A DNA stretch of 64,000 nucleotides from contig NZ_OY782870.1 in assembly GCF_963678545.1 (NCBI RefSeq), forward strand, positions 2,294,001 through 2,358,000, given 5' to 3'. Shown in pieces: positions 20,122 through 29,437 of the stretch. The notes below the pieces were generated by a model. It did not search any database. It was given only the letters and a program-made list of their open reading frames with translations, and was not told the DNA's origin. Position 1 is the stretch's first letter. Each line of letters opens with the position of its first letter. This DNA comes from an uncultured Methanomethylovorans sp. Its GTDB lineage: Archaea; Halobacteriota; Methanosarcinia; Methanosarcinales; Methanosarcinaceae. A program made the position numbers and the translations under genes.

Positions 20122-22899
20122 ATGACCGGAAAAGGAAATCCGTTCGGTGCAAAAGAGACCGTTAATATTTGTAATGAAAAAGTGACGATCTACCGTCTGA
20201 ACAAACTAGAAGAAATGGGTATTGGAAAAATATCCAGCTTACCATATTCGATAAGAATACTCCTTGAATCCCTTTTGAGAAATGCTGGAAGTGAAGCCGT
20301 ATCCGAGGATGATGTCCGTACCCTTGCTGCATGGAGTCCAAAAAAGACACAAAAGTCAGAGATCCCTTTCATTCCTTCAAGAGTCATACTTCAGGATTTT
20401 ACAGGTGTTCCAGCAGTTGTAGACCTGGCTGCCATCAGATCAGCAATGCAAAGATTTGGTGGAAACCCAGGTGAAATTAACCCCGTAGTCCCTGTGGACC
20501 TGGTCATAGACCATTCGATACAAGTGGATTACTATGGGACTTCTTATGCCATACATTGTAATGAAAAATATGAGTTCCACCGGAACAAAGAAAGGTATGA
20601 ACTGCTTCACTGGGCACAAAGAGCTTTTAATAATCTGAGAGTAGTGCCCCCAGGAACAGGCATCATTCATCAGGTGAACCTTGAATATCTGGCACCTTTG
20701 GTCCATTTCAGGGAAACTACGGGAGGAAGAATTGCATATCCCGACTCTCTTGTAGGTACTGATTCACATACTACCATGATCAATGGCCTCGGAGTCCTAG
20801 GATGGGGAGTTGGCGGTATAGAGGCAGAGGCTGTTATGCTAAACCAGCCATATTATATGGCAGTACCTGAAGTAATAGGTTTCAAGCTATATGGTCATCT
20901 GAAGGATGGGGTAACAGCAACAGATTTAGTGCTCACTGTAACTCAAATACTCAGGGAATATGGTGTTGTTGACAAGTTTGTAGAATTCTATGGTCCAGGA
21001 ATGAGAGCTCTTGATCTGACAATAAGAGCAACTTTGGCGAACATGGGTCCAGAATATGGTGCTACAATGGGATTCTTCCCTGCTGACGAAAAAACTATGC
21101 AATATATGCTAATGACAGGCAGGGACAAGAAACATGTGGATATGGTCAGAGAGTACCTGAAGATGCAGGGATTGTTCGTAACCGATGATTCGCCGGAGCC
21201 AGTATTTACACATACACTAGAACTTGACATGGGCACCGTAGAACCATGCCTTGCAGGTCCAAAAAGACCTCAGGACCGCATACTGCTCTCAGAAATGCCC
21301 AAAGTGTTCCATAAGGCAATGGAAACTGCATTCACGGAGAAAAGGGGTGGAGAGGTACTTGCAGCAGATCCAGACTACAATCGATGGCTGGAAGAAGGTG
21401 GCTACAGCATTGCAAAAGATAAGATTCCTGGTCATTCAGGTCTTGTAAAGGTCAAATGTGCTGATGATAATGTTGCCGTTGCCCATGGTTCTGTTGTCAT
21501 AGCATCAATCACTTCATGTACTAACACATCTAATCCTGCAGTGCTCATCGGTGCTGGACTGCTTGCAAAGAAAGCTGTGGAAAGAGGCTTGCGAATGAAA
21601 CCGTTCGTAAAAACCAGTTTATCTCCTGGATCCAGAGTAGTTACGGATTACCTTGCAGCTGCCGGATTGACACCATATCTTGAAGCGCTGGGATTCCACG
21701 ATGTGGGATATGGATGTACCACATGTATTGGTAACAGTGGACCTCTTAAAGACTCAGTGTCCCAGGCAATTAAGAACAAGGATCTTACAGTTGCTGCAGT
21801 ACTTAGCGGCAATAGGAACTTTGAAGGCAGGATCAATTCCCAGGTGAAGGCAAACTACCTTGCTTCTCCCTTACTGGTTGTCGCATTTGCCCTTGCAGGT
21901 ACGGTAGATCTTGACCTTACCAAAGAGCCAATAGCATGCGATCCAAACGGGCAGCCAGTGTATCTTAAAGATATATTGCCTGGAAGGGAAGAGATCAATG
22001 ATTACATTTCCAAGTATGTTCTCCCTGAGATGTTCGAGAAAGAATACTCCAATGTGTTTGAGGGCACAAAACTCTGGAGAGAACTGGATGCACCTAGTGG
22101 CACACAATATAAATGGAATTCAGAATCCACATACATTCAGGAACCACCATTCTTCAAGGATTTCCCTCTTAACATTGGAGAAAAGCAGGATATAAAAGGC
22201 GCAAGGGTGCTTGCATTGTTAGGGGATAGTATAACAACTGACCACATATCACCAGCTGGCTCCATACCTACTCACTACCCTGCGGGCGAATATCTGCAAA
22301 GCCATGATGTTGATGAAAAGCAGTTCAATTCATACGGTGCACGCAGAGGAAATCACGAAGTCATGATGCGTGGAACCTTTGGTAATGTGAGGCTTAAGAA
22401 TCAGCTTGTGCCGGGAAAAGTGGGGTCCTGGACCCTTCACCTGCCTGAAAAGCAGGAAATGTACATTTATGATGCTGCCATGAAATATGTGAAAGATAAA
22501 GTTCCTCTGATAGTAATCGCAGGCAAAGAATATGGTACCGGCAGTTCCCGTGACTGGGCAGCCAAGGGCACACAACTTCTGGGAGTGCAGGCAGTAATAG
22601 CTGAATCATTCGAGCGTATTCACCGCAGCAACCTTATAGGCATGGGAGTCCTGCCTCTGCAATTCAAAGAAGGAGAGAACGCTAAGTCCCTTGGTCTGGA
22701 CGGTACTGAAATGTATGATCTTCTGGACATCTCGAAGTTGCAGCCTGCCGGTGAACTCAAGGTAATGGCTCATAAGGAAGATGGAACTGAGAGAACCTTT
22801 AATGTTATTGTCAGGCTTAATTCTTCCATTGAATTGGAATACTTCCGCAACGGAGGAATATTGCACAGGTTCCTTAGGGAAAAGGTAAAAGGGAACTAA
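20122..22899 (+). CDS. acnA: Aconitate hydratase, AcnA/IRP type
   Basis: A 925-residue aconitase of the AcnA family, about 890-930 residues being usual. The three [4Fe-4S] ligands are present: Cys466 in TSCTNTSNP and Cys532/Cys535 in GCTTCIGN. The C-terminal swivel domain has the substrate motif GSSRDWAAKG. It isomerises citrate and isocitrate via cis-aconitate in the cytoplasm, here for the oxidative partial citric-acid route to 2-oxoglutarate. The ATG follows CAGGTGACAAT, a good ribosome site. It is monocistronic with a hairpin terminator. No citrate synthase or isocitrate dehydrogenase gene is adjacent. Confidence 0.95.
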   Translation: MTGKGNPFGAKETVNICNEKVTIYRLNKLEEMGIGKISSLPYSIRILLESLLRNAGSEAVSEDDVRTLAAWSPKKTQKSEIPFIPSRVILQDFTGVPAVVDLAAIRSAMQRFGGNPGEINPVVPVDLVIDHSIQVDYYGTSYAIHCNEKYEFHRNKERYELLHWAQRAFNNLRVVPPGTGIIHQVNLEYLAPLVHFRETTGGRIAYPDSLVGTDSHTTMINGLGVLGWGVGGIEAEAVMLNQPYYMAVPEVIGFKLYGHLKDGVTATDLVLTVTQILREYGVVDKFVEFYGPGMRALDLTIRATLANMGPEYGATMGFFPADEKTMQYMLMTGRDKKHVDMVREYLKMQGLFVTDDSPEPVFTHTLELDMGTVEPCLAGPKRPQDRILLSEMPKVFHKAMETAFTEKRGGEVLAADPDYNRWLEEGGYSIAKDKIPGHSGLVKVKCADDNVAVAHGSVVIASITSCTNTSNPAVLIGAGLLAKKAVERGLRMKPFVKTSLSPGSRVVTDYLAAAGLTPYLEALGFHDVGYGCTTCIGNSGPLKDSVSQAIKNKDLTVAAVLSGNRNFEGRINSQVKANYLASPLLVVAFALAGTVDLDLTKEPIACDPNGQPVYLKDILPGREEINDYISKYVLPEMFEKEYSNVFEGTKLWRELDAPSGTQYKWNSESTYIQEPPFFKDFPLNIGEKQDIKGARVLALLGDSITTDHISPAGSIPTHYPAGEYLQSHDVDEKQFNSYGARRGNHEVMMRGTFGNVRLKNQLVPGKVGSWTLHLPEKQEMYIYDAAMKYVKDKVPLIVIAGKEYGTGSSRDWAAKGTQLLGVQAVIAESFERIHRSNLIGMGVLPLQFKEGENAKSLGLDGTEMYDLLDISKLQPAGELKVMAHKEDGTERTFNVIVRLNSSIELEYFRNGGILHRFLREKVKGN

Positions 22900-22920
22900 G
22901 TTTCCCTTGTTTTACTTTTT
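22889..22920 (+). terminator. Terminator of the aconitase gene
   Basis: AAGGGAA/TTCCCTT (22889-22908) forms a 7-bp stem spanning the stop codon and is followed by T-rich sequence to 22923. Confidence 0.6.
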
Positions 22921-22997
22921 GTTTGTAGATCTAAAGTAAATTTATAAAAACTTATACCGTATTTTCCATAAAATAGGGGATTTCCTCAAACCGGAAT

Positions 22998-23609
22998 TCA
23001 AGTCCTATTTATACGGGATATGTCAATAACATCATGACATAATCTATTCATTAATTTTCTTTCATGGCTCACGACCAAAACTCCTATATTCATTTTATCA
23101 ACTATTTCCAAAATGCTTTCCCATATCTGAGCTTGAGTAATAGCATCTACCATTGTAGTTATTTCATCAGCTATTAAAAATTTAGTTTTAGGACCCAAAG
23201 CTCTTGCAAGAGCAAATCTCTGGAGCTCTCCGCCGGAAAGTTCATTTGGCCATCTATTAAGCCAGTTCTTCTTTATTCCAAAGGAATCTAAAACGTCTTG
23301 TGAAACAACATGACCCTCATTTAAGATATCCTTCATTTTCCATTTTGGATTAACAGCTTTTTCCGGGTGCTGGAAGATAAGCTGGACCGGATTATATACG
23401 CCTGGCGGGATTTTTTCTCCGCCTATGGTTACATTTCCATTATAGTTCGTTTCATAGCCTGAAAGTATCTTACAAAGGGTGGATTTCCCACTTCCGCTAT
23501 CTCCCATTAGCCCCAATACCTCACCGCTACCTAACGATATGTCCACATTATTTAAAATCCAAGTACGCTTCTTGTATCCAAAACTTATATTTTCGCCTTT
23601 AAGATGCAT
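22998..23609 (-). CDS. Nickel/peptide-type ABC transporter ATPase (DppF-like)
   Basis: A 203-residue ABC ATPase, short for the family. Walker A is GDSGSGKST near residues 36-44, the Q-loop is LIFQHP, the signature is LSGGELQRFALARAL, and Walker B is FLIADEIT. It lacks the C-terminal extension of longer OppF proteins, as is common for the second ATPase of nickel-type importers. The start overlaps the stop of the preceding ATPase gene by 11 bases; GGTGAGGTG precedes the ATG. With the partner ATPase it would power the permease pair. It is the last gene of the importer operon. Confidence 0.85.
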   Translation of the reverse strand: MHLKGENISFGYKKRTWILNNVDISLGSGEVLGLMGDSGSGKSTLCKILSGYETNYNGNVTIGGEKIPPGVYNPVQLIFQHPEKAVNPKWKMKDILNEGHVVSQDVLDSFGIKKNWLNRWPNELSGGELQRFALARALGPKTKFLIADEITTMVDAITQAQIWESILEIVDKMNIGVLVVSHERKLMNRLCHDVIDISRINRT

Positions 23610-24576
23610 TATTGCACCTCACCAATCCTTCATTTATGTTTTTTAATTGAGGAGTACCTTTAGAGCAAAGCTCATTCTTTCTTGAACACCTTTCATAGAA
23701 GAAACATCCTTCAATGATTTCATCCTGCATTGGCTGATGGCCTTTTATTGCCTGAAATTTATTTTGGGGAAGAGCATTCCACAGAGCACGTGTATATGGG
23801 TGCCGTAAATTTTTACCTTCATTCTTAAAATCCTCTATATTCGCTACTTCTAAGATCGTACCTGCATAAAAAATCGCAATCTTATCCGATATTCTTAATG
23901 CAGCTTCTATATCATGAGTTATAAGTATCACTGCACATCCTTTATTTGCCATGTCTTTGAAGTAACTCAGTGTTTCATTCAGATTTTTTTCATCCAATCC
24001 CGGAGTAGGTTCATCTGCAATTATGAGCTTTGAAGAGTTCATCAAGGCAGTAGAAACTAGGACTCTTCTGGCCATACCCCCTGACAGTTCATGAGGAAAC
24101 ATTCTGTCAACATCTGCCTTCAAATCATATTTATGGAAAATATTTCTCTGCGTCTTCTTCATCAATTCTTTACTTTTCTCTTCAACACTTCCTATTACCT
24201 GATTGGAAATCCTCATTAAAGGATCAAGATAATTTACAGATTGGGGAATAAGGGCTATTTCCTTACCCCTTAATTCTTCCTTTTTCTCCTGAGTCAGGTT
24301 TTTGCCTTTATAGTCCATTTCACCATAAAGTTTCGCATTTGAAGGTAAAATTCCTAATATCGCATGTGCAAGAAGGCTTTTTCCAGAACCGCTTGATCCT
24401 ACAACAGCTAAAATTTCACCGCTATAAGCTTCAATACTTAAATTTGAGATCACTTTTAATTCAGTTTGCCTAAGTCCGGAAGTATATTGAACGAAAGACA
24501 GTGAAATATCTTTTACTTTAAATAGAGCTTCACCCTTCTTCTTTCTTTCAATATTCATTTCAACTTTATTTAACAT
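23599..24576 (-). CDS. Nickel/peptide-type ABC transporter ATPase (DppD-like)
   Basis: A 325-residue ABC ATPase. Walker A (GSSGSGKS) is near residue 60, the signature is LSGGMARRVLVSTAL, and Walker B is LIIADEPTPGLD. The C-terminal oligopeptide-transporter region has a cysteine cluster (CFFYERCSRKNELC) that binds an iron-sulfur cluster in some relatives. In the signature, Met follows the glycines and the usual Gln is absent. GAGGTGAAGT precedes the ATG at a good distance. It lies 58 bases after the permease gene. Confidence 0.87.
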   Translation of the reverse strand: MLNKVEMNIERKKKGEALFKVKDISLSFVQYTSGLRQTELKVISNLSIEAYSGEILAVVGSSGSGKSLLAHAILGILPSNAKLYGEMDYKGKNLTQEKKEELRGKEIALIPQSVNYLDPLMRISNQVIGSVEEKSKELMKKTQRNIFHKYDLKADVDRMFPHELSGGMARRVLVSTALMNSSKLIIADEPTPGLDEKNLNETLSYFKDMANKGCAVILITHDIEAALRISDKIAIFYAGTILEVANIEDFKNEGKNLRHPYTRALWNALPQNKFQAIKGHQPMQDEIIEGCFFYERCSRKNELCSKGTPQLKNINEGLVRCNNAS

Positions 24577-24634
24577 ACTTCACCTCTTTTGACTTTTTTT
24601 GTGTTTTTAACATAACAAAATACCTGCAGGTCAT

Positions 24635-25492
24635 CTATTCATGAGCTTTTTTCGGATCCATAAGCTTTGCCAGATTTTCACCGATCACATCAAATGCCAG
24701 AACTATTATTAGGAGTGATACTCCAGGGAAGAATGCAAGCCACCAGTATCCTGCTGACAAGTACTTCATAGATTCTGATAGTATTATGCCGATAGCCGGT
24801 TCGTGTGGTGAAAGTCCGAAACCCAGAAAAGTGACCGAAGCTTCATGCAAAATAGCATGTGGAAACATTAAGATCGTGCCTAATATGAACTGAGGAATTA
24901 AATGAGGCAGAAAATGTTTTACAGCTATCCACCATTTGGATTTGCCAAAATTTCTGGATATATGAATATATTCCTGGGTTTTGAGCTGTTTAATTTCTGC
25001 TCTTACTACTCTTGTAAGACCTGTCCAATGAGTTAATGCAACTCCAATGATAACTCCCGTAGCTCCTCCTCCCAGTCCGATAGAAATCATGATTATTAAA
25101 AGAAGATGCGGTATCGAAAGAGATAGGTCTACCAGCCAGGATACGAATGAATCTTCTACTTTTCCTATGCTTGAAAGTAAACCTAATATTACACTCAATA
25201 CAGTACTGATCGTGGATGCAAAAGCTCCTATCACGATACTTAATCCCAATCCTCCCACAGTTCTTGTAAACATATCTCTTCCCATCCAGTCAGTTCCAAA
25301 CGGATGTTCAAGAGAAGGAGCAAGGTTCTTTGATCCAAAATTAGTAGATAGTGACTTGCTGTCTATAAATAAACTGGAAATTACGATTGTAATTAATAAA
25401 AGCGACATGAAGCCTATCAATAGAATGGTTCTTTGCCTCAAATTCATTCCTATGAATGATCTTTTGTTCATCGTTACAACAGCTATACTCAT
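24635..25492 (-). CDS. ABC transporter permease (DppC-like)
   Basis: A 285-residue inner permease with one N-terminal helix (about 18-40), four or five more helices, and the coupling EAA-like loop HISRNFGKSKWWIAVKHFLPH. An extracytoplasmic stretch with EHPFGTDWMGRDMFTR is diagnostic for DppC/NikC-type subunits. Its start overlaps the stop of the upstream permease gene by four bases (ATGA). It forms the channel with the DppB-like subunit. Confidence 0.88.
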   Translation of the reverse strand: MSIAVVTMNKRSFIGMNLRQRTILLIGFMSLLLITIVISSLFIDSKSLSTNFGSKNLAPSLEHPFGTDWMGRDMFTRTVGGLGLSIVIGAFASTISTVLSVILGLLSSIGKVEDSFVSWLVDLSLSIPHLLLIIMISIGLGGGATGVIIGVALTHWTGLTRVVRAEIKQLKTQEYIHISRNFGKSKWWIAVKHFLPHLIPQFILGTILMFPHAILHEASVTFLGFGLSPHEPAIGIILSESMKYLSAGYWWLAFFPGVSLLIIVLAFDVIGENLAKLMDPKKAHE

Positions 25493-26472
25493 GATGATGT
25501 CTCCTGCTGTTTTATCCTGGGATCGAGGAATTCATAGATGACATCAGCAATCAGATTTCCGAAAAAGACAAACCAAGTGCTTATGATGACAATTCCTAAA
25601 AGAAGAGGCACATCAGATCTTAGGCCAGCTGCTACTGTAGCCTGCCCTATTCCGGGATAAGAAAAAACCTGCTCTACAAGGACGGCTCCTCCAAACAATT
25701 CGCTGAATCCTAGAAACTGCAATGTAATAGCAGGAAGAGCTACATTTCGGATTCCATGCCTTAGTATCAGATCGAGTCCTTTTTCACCTCTTGCCTTTGC
25801 AAATAATACATAATCACTTGACATAACTTCAATTAATTTTTCACGAGTAAACATTGCAATTGAGGCAACTCCCAGTAAACTCAGGGTTATTGTAGGGAGG
25901 ATCAAATGTTGTATCCTGTCGAAAAAAGTCACATCTGTAACTCCTATAGGTACACTTAAACCCACTGGGAACCATCCTAAATGCACTGAAAATACAAGCA
26001 ACAGAATCAATGCCAGCCAGAATGTAGGAGTGGCGGCTAAAAGATAGCAGTAAGTTTTTATTGCCTTGTCAACCAAAGTTCCACTTTTCATTCCCGCTAT
26101 TATTCCTAAAATGAACCCCAGGAAGCCAGATGTTAACCAGGAGGAAAACATCAAAACTAAAGACGCTGTAAATCGTTCTTTGATTACATCAATAACAGGC
26201 ATCCTGTAAATCAATGAAGTTCCAAAATTTCCTTCAAGGATGTTATTTGCCCAGTTAAGGAATTTTTCCTGCGGGGAAGTGTTAACTCCCCAGTATTCTT
26301 CTAATTTTGCTTTTTGTTCCGGCTGTATACTCATTTCTCCAATATAAGCTCTGACAGGATCTATCGGGGACTGCTCGATAATCCAAAAGCTGGCAAAGCA
26401 AACAATTATCAAAAGACAGATCAATTTGATAAATTTCGTTCCAATAAAGAACCCTAGTTTTCTGTGTTTCAC
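25489..26472 (-). CDS. ABC transporter permease (DppB-like)
   Basis: A 327-residue permease with six predicted helices and the DppB hallmarks DPVRAYIGE near the N-terminus, LGIIAGMKSGTLVDKAI, and FSYPGIGQATVAA near the C-terminus. The start is GTG, supported by GGGAGG eight bases upstream; no ATG lies nearby in frame. It follows the binding-protein gene after a gap holding a strong nested hairpin, so its expression is probably lower than that of the binding protein. Confidence 0.88.
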   Translation of the reverse strand: MKHRKLGFFIGTKFIKLICLLIIVCFASFWIIEQSPIDPVRAYIGEMSIQPEQKAKLEEYWGVNTSPQEKFLNWANNILEGNFGTSLIYRMPVIDVIKERFTASLVLMFSSWLTSGFLGFILGIIAGMKSGTLVDKAIKTYCYLLAATPTFWLALILLLVFSVHLGWFPVGLSVPIGVTDVTFFDRIQHLILPTITLSLLGVASIAMFTREKLIEVMSSDYVLFAKARGEKGLDLILRHGIRNVALPAITLQFLGFSELFGGAVLVEQVFSYPGIGQATVAAGLRSDVPLLLGIVIISTWFVFFGNLIADVIYEFLDPRIKQQETSS

Positions 26473-26550
26473 TCCTTAAACCTCCCTGTTACCCGGGTGC
26501 CAACATTCCTGATATACTTCCAAGAAAAGTATATTATTGAATAAATTTTC

Positions 26551-26603
26551 TAAAAAAGAGGTTGTACTGAGGATTTCCAGATCCTCAGCATCATTAAACC
26601 TCT
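26551..26603 (-). terminator. Nested hairpin between binding-protein and permease genes
   Basis: Read on the minus strand, an outer stem AGAGGTT/AACCTCT (26597-26603 with 26557-26563) encloses CTGAGGAT/ATCCTCAG (26581-26588 with 26567-26574), and a run of T follows (26551-26556 are A on plus). It begins three bases beyond the binding-protein stop codon. It looks like a partial terminator or RNA-stabilising element that would raise binding-protein over permease levels. Confidence 0.65.
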
Positions 26604-26605
26604 GT

Positions 26606-28237
26606 CTAATTTTCCGTGCGCTTCCATTCAAGAATGTTTCCAAAGATATCAGCACCGTGAGGCTGGATTTTTGGAGTTCCCATGTCTATATCCTCATCTA
26701 CAATGTATACATAATTGATTGTTGCCATCCACATCCATGTAGCATCTCCTTTTTCAGAGAATCCGTTTTCTCCATCCCACGCAGCCAACTGCCAGTTTTC
26801 ATTGGCAGTGGTCTGATCAGAGCTAGTTATGGCTTTTCTCAAATAGGCGTCCACAACAGAGTTGTTGTACATGATTATATTATTGTAGTTTGCAGGATCG
26901 TAGCTCTTGCTGTAGTATTTTAGGTACATGTCAGTTGGGTCCAGTGAACCATATCCGAAAACGATTGGAGTTGAATGAGCAAGGGTATCGATTTTATCCC
27001 AGCTTGCACCCTCAGGGTTAATGCTTATACCAATCTTTTTTGCTTCTTCTGATATAGAAACAGCTAATGCCTGCCTTTCCTGTGCAGTTGCCGCGTATAA
27101 CAAAGTAAATTCAGCTTTTTGCCCGTTTTTCTCAACGATGCCATCGCCGTCAGTATCTACCCATCCGGCATCACTTAAGATTTTCTTAGCCTCGTCAATA
27201 TTTCCATCTTCAAAGATAGCTTCCTTGTTTCCCCAAGGTAATTTATCCACACCAGTATATTCTTCCTTACCTTGTCCATTCAAAGCTCCATTGATCAAAG
27301 CCTGCCTGTCTATTCCAATATTCAATGCTTTTCTTATTGCAATATCAGAAGTTACGTTGTTCCCGATAGAATAGCCATTCTCTGTTTTCTTACCAGTATC
27401 AGCTTGCAGTGGGAAACTTATTCCGCGAGCATCAATGGAATCAAGGGATACTATTTTCATTCCATCTATTTCCTGATTGGCATAAGAAGACGGAATTTCA
27501 GCTAGGTCGATCTGTCCTGCCTTTGCAGCCGCAAAAGCAGTATCTGCTTGCATATATACTATGGTTAGTTTTTTAAAGTATGGCTGCTGACCATAATAGT
27601 CTGGATTTGCTTCGAGAATTACTTGCTGGCCCTTATCCCACTGTACAAATCTATAAGGGCCTGATCCAATGGGATTCTGACCGTAGTTTTCGCTATAAGC
27701 ATGTTCGGGGACAATCCCAATTACTGCAAGTTTATTGATGAATGTGGCTTGATTGTCATTTAGTTTAAATTCAACGGTTTCGTTATTGATGGCTGTAGCT
27801 TTTTCCAGCATGGAAAGGTCCACTTGGCCACTGGCATTGGCTGCTGTGTTAAATGTGAATGCTACGTCTTCTGCGGTAAGTGGCACCCCATCATGGAATT
27901 TAACATCTTTCCTTATTTTAACAATCCACGTTAATCCATCCTCACTAACTGTGTAATTTGTAGCAAGATCGTTGATCAAATTTGCATTACTGTCCCTTTT
28001 AAATAGTGTGCTTTGAATCAACGGTTCATGATTATAGCCCCATCCTGTGATGGGATTAAAACCCGCTGCAGGTTCCCCGCCATGGGTTCCTATAGCTGCA
28101 ACTAATTCATCTGTACATGTTTCGGTTGTAGCTACGTTTTCTGTACTTGTTTCATCCGCACTGCCGGCACATCCGGAAAATGCAACTACTCCTATCATTA
28201 TTAGTCCTATCAATAAAAGGCTCAATGATTTATTCAT
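26606..28237 (-). CDS. ABC transporter substrate-binding lipoprotein (nickel/peptide class)
   Basis: A 543-residue family 5 binding protein. The signal peptide ends in a lipobox (FSGC near residue 23), so the protein is lipid-anchored outside the membrane. The Thr/Ser/Glu-rich linker is followed by the class motifs WTVKIR-like WIVKIRKDVKFHDG and GSGPYRF. Relatives bind peptides, nickel chelates or opines; methanogens need much nickel and often use this class for it, but no residue here proves the ligand. It is the first gene of the operon, with an AT-rich upstream region holding inverted repeats. Confidence 0.85.
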   Translation of the reverse strand: MNKSLSLLLIGLIMIGVVAFSGCAGSADETSTENVATTETCTDELVAAIGTHGGEPAAGFNPITGWGYNHEPLIQSTLFKRDSNANLINDLATNYTVSEDGLTWIVKIRKDVKFHDGVPLTAEDVAFTFNTAANASGQVDLSMLEKATAINNETVEFKLNDNQATFINKLAVIGIVPEHAYSENYGQNPIGSGPYRFVQWDKGQQVILEANPDYYGQQPYFKKLTIVYMQADTAFAAAKAGQIDLAEIPSSYANQEIDGMKIVSLDSIDARGISFPLQADTGKKTENGYSIGNNVTSDIAIRKALNIGIDRQALINGALNGQGKEEYTGVDKLPWGNKEAIFEDGNIDEAKKILSDAGWVDTDGDGIVEKNGQKAEFTLLYAATAQERQALAVSISEEAKKIGISINPEGASWDKIDTLAHSTPIVFGYGSLDPTDMYLKYYSKSYDPANYNNIIMYNNSVVDAYLRKAITSSDQTTANENWQLAAWDGENGFSEKGDATWMWMATINYVYIVDEDIDMGTPKIQPHGADIFGNILEWKRTEN

Positions 28238-28293
28238 CTAAACTCCTTCTCCACTTGTTTGTGACCACGACTTCCTTTTTGTAGTATGTATTC

Positions 28294-28355
28294 AAATGTA
28301 TTTTTAATGACTATTAATCATATTTAATGAAATAATCATATCTAAAAATACATTT
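28294..28355 (-). promoter_or_regulatory. Inverted repeat in the promoter region of the ABC importer
   Basis: AAATGTATTTTTA at 28294-28306 and its exact complement TAAAAATACATTT at 28343-28355 form a 13-bp inverted repeat with a 36-base spacer that also holds a repeated AATCATAT (28317 and 28334). It lies 57-118 bases before the binding-protein start. It could be a repressor operator or an AT-rich RNA hairpin. No match to the known NikR consensus is evident. Confidence 0.4.
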
Positions 28356-28636
28356 AATATACGACTAATATCTAATTTTATGATTGTACTTAAGTAAAAC
28401 AATAGTACTATTTAACACTTCTGTTAACTAACGTATTACTGAAAGAAATCAAACATCTAACTCAAATTTATATGTTGCAGCAAAGCAATTTGAATTAATA
28501 TTAGATTCTTAAAAATCGGTTTTTCGAAGCTGTAACCGGAAAGTTTGGAAAAATCTATTTTCTTTGTTATCTAATTAAGCATAACACATTATGAATGGAT
28601 GAACGACATCAAAGGCAGACATGTCACTAATTTGAA

Positions 28637-29002
28637 ATGACAGGAACATGTGAAGCATTGGGTAAACTGCTTATCTTGCTTTTCCTGCTCCTGTTGATAC
28701 CTCTTCTGGTGGCTGTGGCAGTGCAGACAGTGCAAAACTCGCGCGTTGTCACTATGTTGTTGATACTATCTCTGATAATACCAATTCTTCCCCAACTTGG
28801 ACTTCCACCGGAAATTAGTCTGCCATCCATGGTATGCGGCATTTTTCTGTTCTCTCACGTAAATGATCCATTCTTCTGGATATTTAGAGATCTGGCAGAA
28901 ATGGATAGCTGGGAAGCGCTTAGAGAATACGCTTTTAGAGGGATCCTGAGGGAGTTTGCAGGCTTGCCGCTACTTGGATGTGGCTACTTAATAGCATTTT
29001 AA
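28637..29002 (+). pseudogene. C-terminal fragment of a GntP-family permease
   Basis: The 121 residues match the last quarter of GntP/gluconate permeases: a long hydrophobic helix, then SHVNDPFFWIFRDLAEM and a final membrane helix ending YLIAF. Family members have about 440 residues, so roughly three quarters is absent. The upstream frame is closed by a stop at 28628-28630, and there is no ribosome site. The adjacent 28356-28636 sequence contains no further piece of the gene. Either a relic or, less likely, a domain-sized gene. Confidence 0.65.
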
Positions 29003-29014
29003 AAAGAACAAGAT

Positions 29015-29064
29015 AAACGAGCAAAAAAATAGAAAGAATAAGACCAGATAATTATCTGGTCTTA
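29015..29064 (-). terminator. Terminator of the fpo operon
   Basis: A perfect 26-bp palindrome (TAAGACCAGATAA and its complement, 29039-29064) overlaps the fpoO stop codon. On the minus strand it is followed by T-rich sequence including TTTTTTT (29023-29029). It can also stop transcription arriving from the permease fragment on the other side. Confidence 0.75.
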
Positions 29065-29424
29065 GTGGTGATCATGATGTTCTTCTGCCTTCTGCTTTTG
29101 CCACCTCTGGTCTGCCTCCTGAACAGAAGCAAGACACCTCCTGCAGAGCATTACAGTATCCTCTTCCTGGCCTTTTGAAAAAGAAGGCCTGGATATTTCT
29201 ACAGGCTGCAGCTGTGCAATAGTTCCACACAAGTCACACTTTCCAGCGGTACCGCATGAGCTGGATGTTGCTACACTGTCAGCAGTCTCTTTTGCTGCCT
29301 TAAGGCATTGTTCACACAACCCTTTCCAGATGCCTTCAGGATATGAATGCTCAAAGCGAGGCATAAAAGCCCTTACAGGAACAACAGTGGGTATTGAAAC
29401 GCCACATAAATCGCAATCTGCCAT
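29062..29424 (-). CDS. fpoO: F420H2 dehydrogenase subunit FpoO
   Basis: A 120-residue protein with four CxxC pairs (CDLC, CEQC, CDLC, CRRC) arranged as two similar halves, and a His-rich end (HHDHH). FpoO occurs only with the methanophenazine-linked Fpo complex. Its function is unsettled; a metal centre or an electron-input role has been proposed for the family. No membrane helix. AAGGAGGTAAAGAAT precedes the ATG. It is the last gene of the operon, 13 bases after fpoN. Confidence 0.85.
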   Translation of the reverse strand: MADCDLCGVSIPTVVPVRAFMPRFEHSYPEGIWKGLCEQCLKAAKETADSVATSSSCGTAGKCDLCGTIAQLQPVEISRPSFSKGQEEDTVMLCRRCLASVQEADQRWQKQKAEEHHDHH

Positions 29425-29437
29425 ATTCTTTACCTCC

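Noticed and set aside
26606-28237. Firm assignment of the ABC importer to nickel
   Set aside because: The class includes peptide and opine binders, and the ligand residues cannot be identified from sequence alone.
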